In this document: one piece after another, positions 1-8,947 of the stretch | How the letters are laid out: the number at the start of each line of letters is the position of its first letter | Position numbering within the stretch: the stretch's first letter is position 1 | From: CAMEON01 sp964427175 | GTDB taxonomy: Bacteria > Bacillota > Clostridia > Oscillospirales > CAG-272 | Assembly (NCBI GenBank): GCA_964427175.1 | Contig: CAYRTP010000002.1 | Span: 8,357-72,356 of the forward strand | Direction: 5' to 3' | DNA length: 64,000 bases | Made by a program: the position numbers and the translations under genes | The notes under the pieces: model-generated | Told to the model about the DNA's origin: nothing | The model's database searches: none | Seen by the model: the letters and a program-made list of their open reading frames with translations, nothing else

Positions 1-2
1 GA

Positions 3-3000
3 ATCAGTGCTACGGTCAAGCGGAGTGGTATTACTGTTCCCGCTACGGTTAGGGCAAATATTCAGACTACCGCGCCCAGAGATAATAAGTTGTTTGAAAA
101 CGATTGGAAAGCGGCGCAGGCGATGTATTCAAGCGATAGCCTGGTGGGAGCGGTTGCCGTCGCCCAGGATACCTTCGGTCTGGCAGTCGACTTCTGGGTT
201 CGCACCAACGCCACCGCCCACTACCTGGTGCTGGAAGGCAACGTTTTGACGGAACCGAGAGAGGAGCGCGCTACAGGCAAGGATCCCTCGGGTAATATTG
301 TGGAGCTGTACACGCTGACCCGTCCCGAAACCGAGGTGACCTATGAGCTGTATTTGATCGAAACGGAATCCGAATCAACGGCCTCGGACGGAAAACCTAA
401 GACGATTCAGCACTGGTACAATACAGCTAACGGCGAGGAGGTCTACGTAGGCGAAGACGAAACGCCCACGAAAACTGACAAAACGTACACCGTAGGAGAA
501 AACACGTATGATGTGTACACGCTGAAACGTACCAACCCCGCGACCTCGTATGATTTGTATCAGATCAAGGACAGTGAGGAAAAAATAACCTGGTACAACG
601 CCGAAACGCACAGCGTGTTCACGCTGGAGGAGGGGGAGAAACCCGCGGCTAAGATGATAACCGTTGAGTACGTCATTGGCTACGAGGGAGAGAACCGCGT
701 TTGGAACAGAGACGACAGCGCAAACCAGACCCTGACGATCAACAGCACGACCCAGGGTAGCGGCAGCTGTTACGTTTTCTACGCCGATACCCCCGAGGAC
801 CAGGCCCGAAGCATGGAGTTGCTGAAAGCCATGAAGGTTGCGTTCGTAGACGAGGACGGCAAGCTGATGGCTTCGGCCTACATGGATACCGAGCATTTCT
901 ACGCGGATAACGGTAAGGTGATCGTTCCGCTGGTGCTCAACAGCGGTGACAGTCTGCTCGTCGGAGAAACTACGGCAGGTGAATCCGTGTACGGTATCAC
1001 GGCGCTGGAAAAGAACGTGGCAACCCGCGTGACCGCCATCGTTTACCTGGACGGTACCCAGCTGACCAACGATCAGGTCCTGGCGGCTGCTGATATTCAG
1101 GGCCAGCTCAATATCCAGTTCGGCGCGTACACCGACGATCTGGACAACGCCGACAACGAGGAGCTCCAGAACAAGGAACTGAACGTGTCGGCTACGGTCA
1201 GCCAAACGGAATTTGACTATGATACCGCCACCGATCCCATGACCACCACGGTCACGGTCCGTGTGGACGGCGATCAGCCGAAAAACGTGACGGCGTTCTT
1301 CATTCGGGCCATCAACTCGACCCAGGGCTCCCGTGAGAAGGAAATCACATTCACGTCAACAGGCAACGGAGACTGGACCGCGGATTACACCTTTGAGGTC
1401 CCGGGTACGTATATCATCCGCAGTGTCTTTTTGGACGGCGTGGAGTATGACCTCAAGTCACGGCCCGCGGTCACGGTCAAGGGCTTCACGGTAGAATCCC
1501 TGTCCTGTGCCCAGGCGGATAACAACCACATCACGGTTATGACGGCCGGCGGTTCCCACACCGTAGATCTGAGCCTGAAATTCGCCTCGAATGATCCCGA
1601 AAAGATGCCCAAGGAGGTGCAGGGACGCTTCCTGCGGGACGAAGACGGCTCCGCGGTCAATATCAATTTCACGTATAACACGAATGGCGTCTGGTCGGGT
1701 ACGGCGACCTTCCTGACCTCGGGTGACTACACCCTGCAATTTGTGGTTTTGGACGGGGAATACGTGGAGCTTGCCGCAAACCATCAGAAGACCGCGACGG
1801 TCTACCTGGGTATGCGCGTGGCGGTCTATACCACCAGCCCCCACCGCTTCAAATACATTCCCTCGGAAATGACCGATAACCAAAAGCTTTTGGGTATGCA
1901 GATCAAAATTCTTGACAATGCGGGCAACGAAATGCCCGGTCTGAGTGACGTGAAGCTGACCTACCCCATGAAGGGCTCCGGAATCAAGAAAATGGATGCT
2001 GATCTGACCTGGAATGGATCGTATTACGAGGGCGAGTTGACAACGGATGGACCCGGCATTTGGGTATTTGGTAGCGTGACGGTGGGCGGAGAGAATACAA
2101 TTACCAACGCGACTACCTCTCCTGTTTTCACTATTCTGTCGCCCGACCCGCCCGAGTATCTTGATTATACGTCAGCACCCTACCAGTACAAGCCAAATAA
2201 AGATGCGAGCATGACGATCCAAATTTCCAATTCCTCCGCTGCCTCGGTTCAGGCGTGCTTTGTCAAGAACAGCACAGAGTATTGGGTTACGGGCACCGTT
2301 GGTAGTGAAGTCGGCGGCGATGTTCTCGCAAATTACTGGACCTTCGAAGTGCCCGTGGACGGCGGGGGCTATCAAGATGGTAACTGGCAGGTGACCACGC
2401 TCCGTCTGTGGGATGTTTTTGCCGCGGACGGCACAGAGTACACCCAAGAAGAACCTCTTGTAATTGATATCGGGGCTGAAAATATCAAGACCAAGGTTGT
2501 CAACCGAGTGACAGTTTCCTTTAAGGAAGGCCAAAGTGCAAACTTCGGTAAGGATGCAGACGACAATGTGATAGGTGTCTTCATGCAGAGTTATGAGATT
2601 TCTGGCCTGGAAGTGGTGATCAAGGACTTTGAGGATCAGCCTATTAAGGGTATCTCGAATGTAAAGTTGAAGTTTACCTACGGATATGACTCACGGACCT
2701 ATGGCGGATATACCAGTGACAAATTAACCAATGCTGTAGCAGACTTTGAAATTGCTTTGGATGATGACGGCACGGGAACAAGGTTTGTCCAGTCCGGAAG
2801 CAAGACGTTACAGTATGCGGGTTCTTGGACAACGACATTCAGCTTTGATGTAAGTGGCAGTGTTTCCACCTATAGCGGTGACACGTTGCCCGCGAATGCG
2901 CCGGTGTTTACGGTTTCCTCCATTACACCGAGTGTGAAAGTGGCAGTAGATGATACCACAACGAGTTTTAACACCAAAATTACTTGGAGCAAAAAGAACA

Positions 3001-3464
3001 TCCTATTTAGTTCTTATCTTGAATACACCCTCAGCGAGCCTAAGACAAACATATTGAATTCGGACAAAAATGAGGTGTATGTATACGCACAAGCAACAAC
3101 AGATTCGGACATTGTGGGTAACGGTGATGCAGGGTTTATCCATCCAACATTAACCTTTACCACAACGGGGGTTGATAGTTCTTGTTCAGTAGAGTTTACA
3201 ATTCCTGCTGGTTCTGCAACAGCCAAGTCAATATCGATAACGGGCAACGCGACCAGTTCTCCTGTTGAATTGGGTGTGAAAGGAACTGCATATGACATGG
3301 GAAAGGGGACTTGGGGTGTCACTTACACTGCATATAGTTATTTAGGACATGGTGATCAAACCATTAGTCAAGTCACTGTGAAGCGCGGCGGCATAACATA
3401 TACCGTGTATTTGGAAAAGCCTATCATTATTCACAATCCGTCTTCGGTCAATCAAACATCCTAA
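3..3464 (+). CDS. Large Ig-like repeat surface protein, 5' end outside window
   Basis: The reading frame is open from the first codon of the window, so the N-terminus, including any signal peptide, lies upstream; the first start-like codons seen here are internal. About 1,150 residues are visible, rich in Thr, Ser, Val, Asp and Gly, with alternating beta-strand patterns that look like a string of Ig-like sandwich modules (repeated 'GTY/GDY..F.VLDG.Y' endings near residues 450-610 of the visible part). No catalytic motif, LPxTG motif or C-terminal membrane helix is seen; the protein ends in a polar tail. Base composition becomes more AT-rich in roughly the last third. The most likely role is an extracellular or wall-associated adhesin-like protein. 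That is inferred from composition only; no family is recognised. Confidence 0.75.
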   Translation: MSATVKRSGITVPATVRANIQTTAPRDNKLFENDWKAAQAMYSSDSLVGAVAVAQDTFGLAVDFWVRTNATAHYLVLEGNVLTEPREERATGKDPSGNIVELYTLTRPETEVTYELYLIETESESTASDGKPKTIQHWYNTANGEEVYVGEDETPTKTDKTYTVGENTYDVYTLKRTNPATSYDLYQIKDSEEKITWYNAETHSVFTLEEGEKPAAKMITVEYVIGYEGENRVWNRDDSANQTLTINSTTQGSGSCYVFYADTPEDQARSMELLKAMKVAFVDEDGKLMASAYMDTEHFYADNGKVIVPLVLNSGDSLLVGETTAGESVYGITALEKNVATRVTAIVYLDGTQLTNDQVLAAADIQGQLNIQFGAYTDDLDNADNEELQNKELNVSATVSQTEFDYDTATDPMTTTVTVRVDGDQPKNVTAFFIRAINSTQGSREKEITFTSTGNGDWTADYTFEVPGTYIIRSVFLDGVEYDLKSRPAVTVKGFTVESLSCAQADNNHITVMTAGGSHTVDLSLKFASNDPEKMPKEVQGRFLRDEDGSAVNINFTYNTNGVWSGTATFLTSGDYTLQFVVLDGEYVELAANHQKTATVYLGMRVAVYTTSPHRFKYIPSEMTDNQKLLGMQIKILDNAGNEMPGLSDVKLTYPMKGSGIKKMDADLTWNGSYYEGELTTDGPGIWVFGSVTVGGENTITNATTSPVFTILSPDPPEYLDYTSAPYQYKPNKDASMTIQISNSSAASVQACFVKNSTEYWVTGTVGSEVGGDVLANYWTFEVPVDGGGYQDGNWQVTTLRLWDVFAADGTEYTQEEPLVIDIGAENIKTKVVNRVTVSFKEGQSANFGKDADDNVIGVFMQSYEISGLEVVIKDFEDQPIKGISNVKLKFTYGYDSRTYGGYTSDKLTNAVADFEIALDDDGTGTRFVQSGSKTLQYAGSWTTTFSFDVSGSVSTYSGDTLPANAPVFTVSSITPSVKVAVDDTTTSFNTKITWSKKNILFSSYLEYTLSEPKTNILNSDKNEVYVYAQATTDSDIVGNGDAGFIHPTLTFTTTGVDSSCSVEFTIPAGSATAKSISITGNATSSPVELGVKGTAYDMGKGTWGVTYTAYSYLGHGDQTISQVTVKRGGITYTVYLEKPIIIHNPSSVNQTS

Positions 3465-4062
3465 TTATATCTTTCTTGTTGTCACAAAAACTTCCCCGCC
3501 GTTCCCCAAAAATACCGAAAAGGGAGGCCCCCATGCGCCACCTGCGCCTCTCCCGGTTTCGCTTCGCTCAACCACCCTCCCCAAAGGGGAGGGCAAAAGC
3601 AGAAATTCAAAAAAGTAGCCTCTCCCGNNNNNNNNNNNNNNNNNNNNNNNNNNNNNNNNNNNNNNNNNNNNNNNNNNNNNNNNNNNNNNNNNNNNNNNNN
3701 NNNNNNNNNNNNNNNNNNNNNNNNNNNGGTGTCCTCCTCGCACGCTCGGTGACGGAAGAGGCAAAACCTTCGACAGGCACGCACCCGAAATTCCCAAAAG
3801 GAAGCCCCCATGCGCCATCTGCGCCTCTCCCGGTTTCGCTTCGCTCAACCACCCTCCCCAAAGGGGAGGGCAAAAGCAGAAATTCAAAAAAGTAGCCTCT
3901 CCCGCCCTTCGGGCACCCTCCCCAAAGGGGAGGGCTTGGGGACGGGGGTGGCCTGGAGTCTTCCCCTCTGGGGAGGATTTGGGGGCGGCGGAAACCAGAA
4001 GCCTTCCCCTCTGGGGAAGGTGGCACGCCGAAGGCGTGACGGAAGAGGTAAAACCGATATTT
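3465..4062. repeat. GC-rich palindromic repeat cluster, left of the DUF559 gene
   Basis: This stretch has no convincing gene. It consists of tandem and nested copies of GC-rich units: a palindrome CCCTCCCCAAAGGGGAGGG, a 'CTCTCCCGCCCTTCGGGC' unit, a CTTCCCCTCTGGGGAAGG palindrome, and an AT-rich linker GCAGAAATTCAAAAAAGTAG. The block at 3897-4050 recurs as a direct repeat at 4432-4652, so the DUF559 gene is bracketed by like copies. The linker matches the 3' end of the DUF559 gene. An assembly gap interrupts the block, as expected for collapsed repeats. Confidence 0.8.
3628..3727. other. Assembly gap (100 N)
   Basis: Exactly 100 undetermined bases, the conventional placeholder for a scaffold join of unknown length. 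It falls inside the GC-rich repeat cluster, so the true number of repeat units here is unknown. Confidence 0.99.
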
Positions 4063-4431
4063 ATGAATCACAATCCCAAATTAACCAAGCGCGCGCAGTC
4101 TTTGCGTACGAACATGACCAAAGAAGAACGAAAACTTTGGTATGACTTTCTCAATCAATACCCTTTCCGCTTCCGACGTCAGATAACTGTCGGTGTTTAC
4201 ATACTGGATTTTTATTGTGCGGCTGCGAAATTGGCCGTGGAACTGGACGGTTCTCAGCATTACACCGAAGCAGGGAAGCAACACGACGCGGTGCGGACGA
4301 AGTATTTGGAAAGTCTGGGAATTTACGTGATCCGATATCCGAATTCCGCTGTTACGGACAAGTTTCACGGAGTTTGCTTGGATATTGATCGCGTTGTTCA
4401 AGAACGAATTGCAGAGATTCAAAAAAAGTAG
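4063..4431 (+). CDS. DUF559 endonuclease-like protein embedded in repeats
   Basis: 122 residues. The start is the ATG that opens with MNHNPKL; the open frame reaches further upstream but only through repeat DNA. The protein shows the DUF559 pattern (PD-(D/E)xK nuclease fold, related to Vsr): 'RAQSLRTNMTKEERKLW' at the N-terminus, 'FRFRRQITVGVYILDFYC', then 'LAVELDGSQHY', with the Asp and Glu-Leu-Asp-Gly positions as the likely metal site. Its last codons (ATTCAAAAAAAGTAG) and the following bases are the same as the linker in the surrounding repeats, and its left and right flanks are direct repeats. The GGAAGAGG upstream is about 14 bases from the start, which is long for a ribosome site. The biochemical role of the family is not established; linkage to the repeats suggests a part in their movement or maintenance. 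Confidence 0.85.
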   Translation: MNHNPKLTKRAQSLRTNMTKEERKLWYDFLNQYPFRFRRQITVGVYILDFYCAAAKLAVELDGSQHYTEAGKQHDAVRTKYLESLGIYVIRYPNSAVTDKFHGVCLDIDRVVQERIAEIQKK

Positions 4432-4690
4432 CCTCTCCCGCCCTTCGGGCACCCTCCCCAAAGGGGAGGGCAAAAGCAGAAATTCAAAAAAGTAGCCTCT
4501 CCCGCCCTTCGGGCACCCTCCCCAAAGGGGAGGGCTTGGGGAGCGAGGGTGGCCTGGAGCCTTCCCCCCTGGGAGGGTTTGGGGGCGGCGGAAACCAGAA
4601 GCCTTCCCCTCTGGGGAAGGTGTCCTCCTCGCACGCTCGGTGACGGAAGAGGCAAAACCTTCGACAGGCACGCCCCTAAAAACACCCTAT
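4432..4690. repeat. GC-rich palindromic repeat cluster, right of the DUF559 gene
   Basis: Direct copy of the left block: CTCTCCCGCCCTTCGGGC, CCCTCCCCAAAGGGGAGGG, linker with GCAGAAATTCAAAAAAGTAG, again the two palindromes, then CTTCCCCTCTGGGGAAGG and 'GACGGAAGAGGCAAAACC'. The same 3' segment ('cgctcggtgacggaagagg') also occurs just after the assembly gap. There is no gene in it. Confidence 0.8.
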
Positions 4691-4708
4691 ACCAAGAAAG
4701 GAGGCCAT

Positions 4709-6544
4709 ATGTGCCGACGATTCCCCCAATTGAATACACGGCGGTTCCTCGCCATCATTCTGGCGACGATGCTTCTCTCGGCCATGATGGTGTCCTCTCT
4801 TTCGATTCCCGTCTCCGCCGCCGAGAGCGGCACCTGCGGAGACGGGCTCACCTGGAGCTTCTCCGCGGGCACCCTGACCATCTCGGGCCGCGGTGAGATG
4901 AGCCACTTTAACGAGATGAATCTCCCCCCCTGGTACGAGCTCCGCGGTCAGATCCTGCGGGTCTCGCTTCCCGAGGGCCTGAAAAACGTTTCCTCCCTCG
5001 CCTTCTACGAATGTAAGAAGCTGCGGGTGGTCTCGCTCCCCGATTCGGTCAACCGCGTCGGAAGCTACGCCTTCGCCAACTGCGATCAGCTGGAGTCGGT
5101 CCGCTTCGGCCCCGCCCTGGCCAGAATCGACGAGGCCGCCTTCCACAGCTGTACCTCGCTGAAGGCCATGTCCCTGCCGTATAGCCTGCAGTCCCTGGGA
5201 AAACAGGCGTTTTACCGTTGCGAATCTCTCGCCTCGGTGACCGTTCCCCCCTACCTCTCCAAGATGGGTACCTCGGTTTTCGCCTACTGCAAGAGTCTCG
5301 TCCGCGCCGAGGTCTCGGCACGCCTGGACTCCCTGCCCGAGTGGACCTTCTACGGCTGTGAAAATCTCACCGTCCTGCTCCTCCCCGAAACCCTGGCCGC
5401 CGCAGAGGACTACGCGTTCCGGAAATGCGACAGCCTCGATACAGTCTATTTCGCGGGAACTGCCGATAAAAGACAGACCATTCTCGCTTCTCTGGAGGAG
5501 GAGGTGCCTCAGTTTTCCCAGGTGGGCGTGATCTCCAATTCGCCGCCTATGGCGAGTACGACGGCGGGCACGTTCATCGACAACGGGGACGGTTCCCTGA
5601 CCCAGCAGAACACCACCGTCAAGAATGACGAGGGCGCGTCCTACGTCACCGTCGTGGAGCACACCTACCAAACCGACAATCTCTCGGAGGGCTCCTATTC
5701 CGCGAATATGACCGTGACGGTCACGGACAAGGATGCCTGGGAGAACGTGGTGGATACCGTCAAGGATACCCTCAAGGACTATACCGAAAGCTTTTCGGGG
5801 GACAGCTCTCCCGCTGATACCGTGGGGCTTACGGTGTACGTGCAGACGGGGGGAAGTGTGGATTCCACGCTGGTGGAAGAAATGGCGGGGCGTGACGTGA
5901 AAATGACCGTCGTGTCCCAAAACGGTTCGGAATCCCGCATGGAGTGCGAGGAGCTGGTGATCGAGGACCTCGGCGGAGTCTACGATTATTCGCATACGGT
6001 GGAGGAAGCTCCGTCGGAACGGAGCGAATCCCTGGGAACCGAGGATTGCTTCAACGTCTCTTTCAAGGAGTCTGCTACCATCAATAGCGAGATCCTGATC
6101 CAGCTCCCGGATATTCCGGCCCATTCGAACGCCTACCTGTATCAGGTGGAAACCGACGATACCCTCACCCGCCTCCAGGCAACTGTGGTGGATGAGAACG
6201 GAAACGCTCACTTTTACGTGGGGGCCGTGGACAAGGACACCGAGTATTTGATCGGCGTGAACGTTCCGGGTGAAAATACGGCGGATGCCGTTATTCCGGA
6301 CGAATTGCTGGGACAATACGCCAACAGTGATTCGGTAGAGCGGTTGCAAAAGGTTGACTACGTCATCACGGGACGGCAGTCCTCGTGGGGCCTCAATGCC
6401 GCGCAGGTGACTTGGATCATGCTGGGCGTGCTGGCGGCCTGTATCATCGTCGTGGGAACCGTGATGTACGTTCTGAATCACCGACGCTTGAAGCAAGGCT
6501 ATATTCCAAACGTGGATTACGACGACGCGGGGTCGGCTGTGTAG
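4709..6544 (+). CDS. BspA-type leucine-rich repeat protein, membrane anchored
   Basis: 611 residues. The start is fixed by an AAAGGAGG site a few bases before the ATG. Residues 1-35 form a signal peptide (basic MCRRF..NTRR, hydrophobic core, cleavage near VSAAES). From about residue 40 to 250 runs a series of roughly 23-residue BspA-like repeats (LRR_5) with the 'AF..C..L..V.LP' pattern. A Thr/Asp-rich region follows, and a hydrophobic helix near the C-terminus (WIMLGVLAACIIVVGTVMYV) is followed by a short basic tail, giving an extracellular protein held in the membrane. BspA-type repeats occur in adhesins and in secreted proteins of gut bacteria. A strong terminator follows, so the gene appears monocistronic. 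Confidence 0.88.
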   Translation: MCRRFPQLNTRRFLAIILATMLLSAMMVSSLSIPVSAAESGTCGDGLTWSFSAGTLTISGRGEMSHFNEMNLPPWYELRGQILRVSLPEGLKNVSSLAFYECKKLRVVSLPDSVNRVGSYAFANCDQLESVRFGPALARIDEAAFHSCTSLKAMSLPYSLQSLGKQAFYRCESLASVTVPPYLSKMGTSVFAYCKSLVRAEVSARLDSLPEWTFYGCENLTVLLLPETLAAAEDYAFRKCDSLDTVYFAGTADKRQTILASLEEEVPQFSQVGVISNSPPMASTTAGTFIDNGDGSLTQQNTTVKNDEGASYVTVVEHTYQTDNLSEGSYSANMTVTVTDKDAWENVVDTVKDTLKDYTESFSGDSSPADTVGLTVYVQTGGSVDSTLVEEMAGRDVKMTVVSQNGSESRMECEELVIEDLGGVYDYSHTVEEAPSERSESLGTEDCFNVSFKESATINSEILIQLPDIPAHSNAYLYQVETDDTLTRLQATVVDENGNAHFYVGAVDKDTEYLIGVNVPGENTADAVIPDELLGQYANSDSVERLQKVDYVITGRQSSWGLNAAQVTWIMLGVLAACIIVVGTVMYVLNHRRLKQGYIPNVDYDDAGSAV

Positions 6545-6569
6545 CGGATACCGCGCGAAAACCATCCGG

Positions 6570-6610
6570 AAAAAGCAATGCTTGCGGGATACCCGCAAGC
6601 ATTGCTTTTT
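6570..6610 (+). terminator. Rho-independent terminator
   Basis: A near-perfect hairpin (AAAAAGCAATGCTTGCGGG and its complement around a three-base loop) ends in a T-run, 25 bases after the BspA-type gene. The stem is symmetric and could act on both strands. Confidence 0.9.
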
Positions 6611-6645
6611 CGGTTTGCTTCGCAAGACGTTTTTTTATTTATGAC

Positions 6646-6674
6646 TTGAAAAGTACCTCGTTTTATGCTATAAT
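6646..6674 (+). promoter_or_regulatory. Sigma-A promoter for the GH92 gene
   Basis: TTGAAA, 17-base spacer, TATAAT, about 35 bases before the ribosome site of the mannosidase gene. Confidence 0.85.
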
Positions 6675-6715
6675 GAACCCAATATCACCTGCCCTGCAAG
6701 CAAAGGAGACTCACC

Positions 6716-8932
6716 ATGAAATACACCCAATACGTCAGCACCAAGATCGGCACCATCGGTGACATGACCGCTACCAGCATCCACGGCGGCGGCAAGACCC
6801 ACCCCGGTGCCATTTACCCCTTCGGCATGGTCCAGTTCGGCCCCGACACCTTTGAGGGCGGGGACAACGGCGCAGGCTACAGCTACCACCACACCACCAT
6901 CGACGGCTTCAGCATCAACCATATGTCGGGCGTGGGCTGGTACGGCGACCTGGGCAACTTCCAGGTCATGTCCACTACGGGCCCCCTGAATCTCCTGTCC
7001 TCCACCTACCGCGATGCCCTCACCACCCGCGACGGCCGCGGCTATGAGTCTGACTTCCGCCATGAGACCGAGGTCACCGAGGCGGGCTACTACGCCGTCA
7101 CCTTGGATACCTACGGCATCCGCGCCGAGACTACCTCCCTGCTCCATACGGGTATGATCCGCATGACCTACCCCGCAGGGGAGCGCCGTCGGGTCCAGAT
7201 CAACCTGGCGCGCCGCATCGCGGGACGCTCCCCCGCCCAGGAGCTGACCATCATCGACCCCCACACCATCGAGGCCGTCATCCATTGCCCCAACTCCCAC
7301 GGCGGTTTCGGCCGCGGTCAGGGCAACGTCACTTACGATCTGTACGTCCACGCCGAGCTGTCCGAGGATTGGGACACCTACGGCGTGTGGAATAAGAACA
7401 CTCCTGTGGCCGAGGTGTCCGACACCTACGCGGGCGAGGAGCTGTGGTTCTACGCCGAGTACGCTCCCTCCGACCGCCCCCTGACCATGAAGGTGGGCAT
7501 CTCCTACATCAACATGGAGGGCGCGCGGGATAACTTTGAGAAGGAGGCCGCAGGGAAGGACTTCGACGGAATGCACGCCGAAAACACCGAGGCCTGGGAG
7601 AAGGCCCTGTCGGTGGTCAAGGTGGAGGGCTCGGACACCGAGAAGCTGACCATTTTCTATACTACCCTGTACCACGCCCTCCTGGACCCCCGCGTCTTCT
7701 CGGATGCCAACGGCAACTATCTTTCGGCCGACGGTACGGTCCGCAACAACACATCCTTCGTTAAGCGCACCGTGTTCAGCGGATGGGACGTGTTCCGCAG
7801 TGAGTGCCCCCTTCTGACCATCATCAAGCCCGACGCGGTCAACGACATCATCAACACTCTCATCGACATCGCGGAGTACCGCAACGTCTCCTTCCCCCGT
7901 TGGGAGCTGTTGGGCCACGAGACGGGCTGTATGCTGGGTGACCCCGGTGTCATCGTGGCCGCCGATGCCTACCGCAAGGGCATCCGCAATTTCGATACTG
8001 CGAAGGCCTACGAGATCTGCCTCAAAACCGCCTTTGATCCCGATACCAAGCGTCACGGTGCCGAGGCTATGAACACCCTGGGCTACGTCCCCGGTCAGAT
8101 CTCCGATACCCTGGAGAACGTCTTTGCCGACCACTGCATCTCCCGCTTTGCCGAGGCGGTGGGAGACACCGAAAACGCGGACCTGTTCGCTCGACGGGCG
8201 CAGAATTACCGTAAGATCTACGATCCCGAGTCGGGCTGGATGCGGAGACGCTTCGAGGACGGTAGTTGGGCCGAGTGGAAGGGCGAGTATGACGAGACGG
8301 GATGCGTGGAGAGCAACATCTTCCAGCAGTCCTGGTTCGTGCCCCACGATCCCCAGGGCCTGATGGAGCTCATGGGCCGCGACCGCTTCCTGTCGGAGCT
8401 GGAGCGTCTGATGGCGGAATCCGACCTGTCGGCCATGTGGAATACCGCCTACAACCACCCCAACGAGCCCTGCCACCACATCATCCATATGTTCACCGAC
8501 GCGGGCCAGCCCTGGCGGACCCAGTACTGGGTCAGACGGGTCCAGGATGAGGCTTATAACACCACCGAGTACGGCTACTGCGGTAACGAGGACGTGGGTC
8601 AGATGTCGGCCTGGTTCACCTTGACCGCCCTGGGTATTCACATGATGGCCCCCGGAAGCGATATCTACCATATCAATACCCCCCTGTTCCGCCGCGCCGA
8701 GATCCGCCTGTCGGAGGAGTACCACCCCCGCAAGATCTCGGACACCCTGGTCATCGAGACCGACCGCGACCCCGCCGAGAACGTCTACATCCAAGGTGTC
8801 ACGGTCAACGGTACCCCCATCAACCGTGCCTGGCTCACCTGGGAGGAGATCGCCAACGGCGGTGTCATCCGATTTGAGCTGTCGGATCAGCCCAATACCG
8901 AGTGGGGTAAGGAAGTGCCGACACAGGCTTGA
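6716..8932 (+). CDS. GH92 family alpha-mannosidase, cytoplasmic
   Basis: 738 residues, normal length for glycoside hydrolase family 92, calcium-dependent exo-acting alpha-mannosidases. The N-terminal beta-sandwich carries the family signature around 'HPGAIYPFGMVQFGPDT' and 'GFSINHMSGVG'; the C-terminal catalytic part holds 'GNEDVGQMSAW', 'ALGIHMMAPGSDIYHI' and 'PLFRRAEIRL'. There is no signal peptide, unlike many Bacteroidetes members, so it probably acts inside the cell on imported mannosides. The start has an AAAGGAG site. It is followed 15 bases later by a nucleotide-sugar dehydratase gene, probably cotranscribed. The linkage specificity cannot be told from sequence alone. Confidence 0.92.
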   Translation: MKYTQYVSTKIGTIGDMTATSIHGGGKTHPGAIYPFGMVQFGPDTFEGGDNGAGYSYHHTTIDGFSINHMSGVGWYGDLGNFQVMSTTGPLNLLSSTYRDALTTRDGRGYESDFRHETEVTEAGYYAVTLDTYGIRAETTSLLHTGMIRMTYPAGERRRVQINLARRIAGRSPAQELTIIDPHTIEAVIHCPNSHGGFGRGQGNVTYDLYVHAELSEDWDTYGVWNKNTPVAEVSDTYAGEELWFYAEYAPSDRPLTMKVGISYINMEGARDNFEKEAAGKDFDGMHAENTEAWEKALSVVKVEGSDTEKLTIFYTTLYHALLDPRVFSDANGNYLSADGTVRNNTSFVKRTVFSGWDVFRSECPLLTIIKPDAVNDIINTLIDIAEYRNVSFPRWELLGHETGCMLGDPGVIVAADAYRKGIRNFDTAKAYEICLKTAFDPDTKRHGAEAMNTLGYVPGQISDTLENVFADHCISRFAEAVGDTENADLFARRAQNYRKIYDPESGWMRRRFEDGSWAEWKGEYDETGCVESNIFQQSWFVPHDPQGLMELMGRDRFLSELERLMAESDLSAMWNTAYNHPNEPCHHIIHMFTDAGQPWRTQYWVRRVQDEAYNTTEYGYCGNEDVGQMSAWFTLTALGIHMMAPGSDIYHINTPLFRRAEIRLSEEYHPRKISDTLVIETDRDPAENVYIQGVTVNGTPINRAWLTWEEIANGGVIRFELSDQPNTEWGKEVPTQA

Positions 8933-8947
8933 AAGCGAGGTATTCCC

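Noticed and set aside
4063..4431. Vsr mismatch-repair endonuclease
   Set aside because: The fold group is related, but the sequence fits DUF559 and no cytosine methylase gene accompanies it.
3465..4690. CRISPR array
   Set aside because: Units are palindromic and of unequal length, without regular unique spacers, and no cas gene is near.
4676..6625. A 649-codon minus-strand frame
   Set aside because: Antisense to the BspA-type LRR gene, which has a signal peptide, repeats and ribosome site; the shadow begins inside the terminator.
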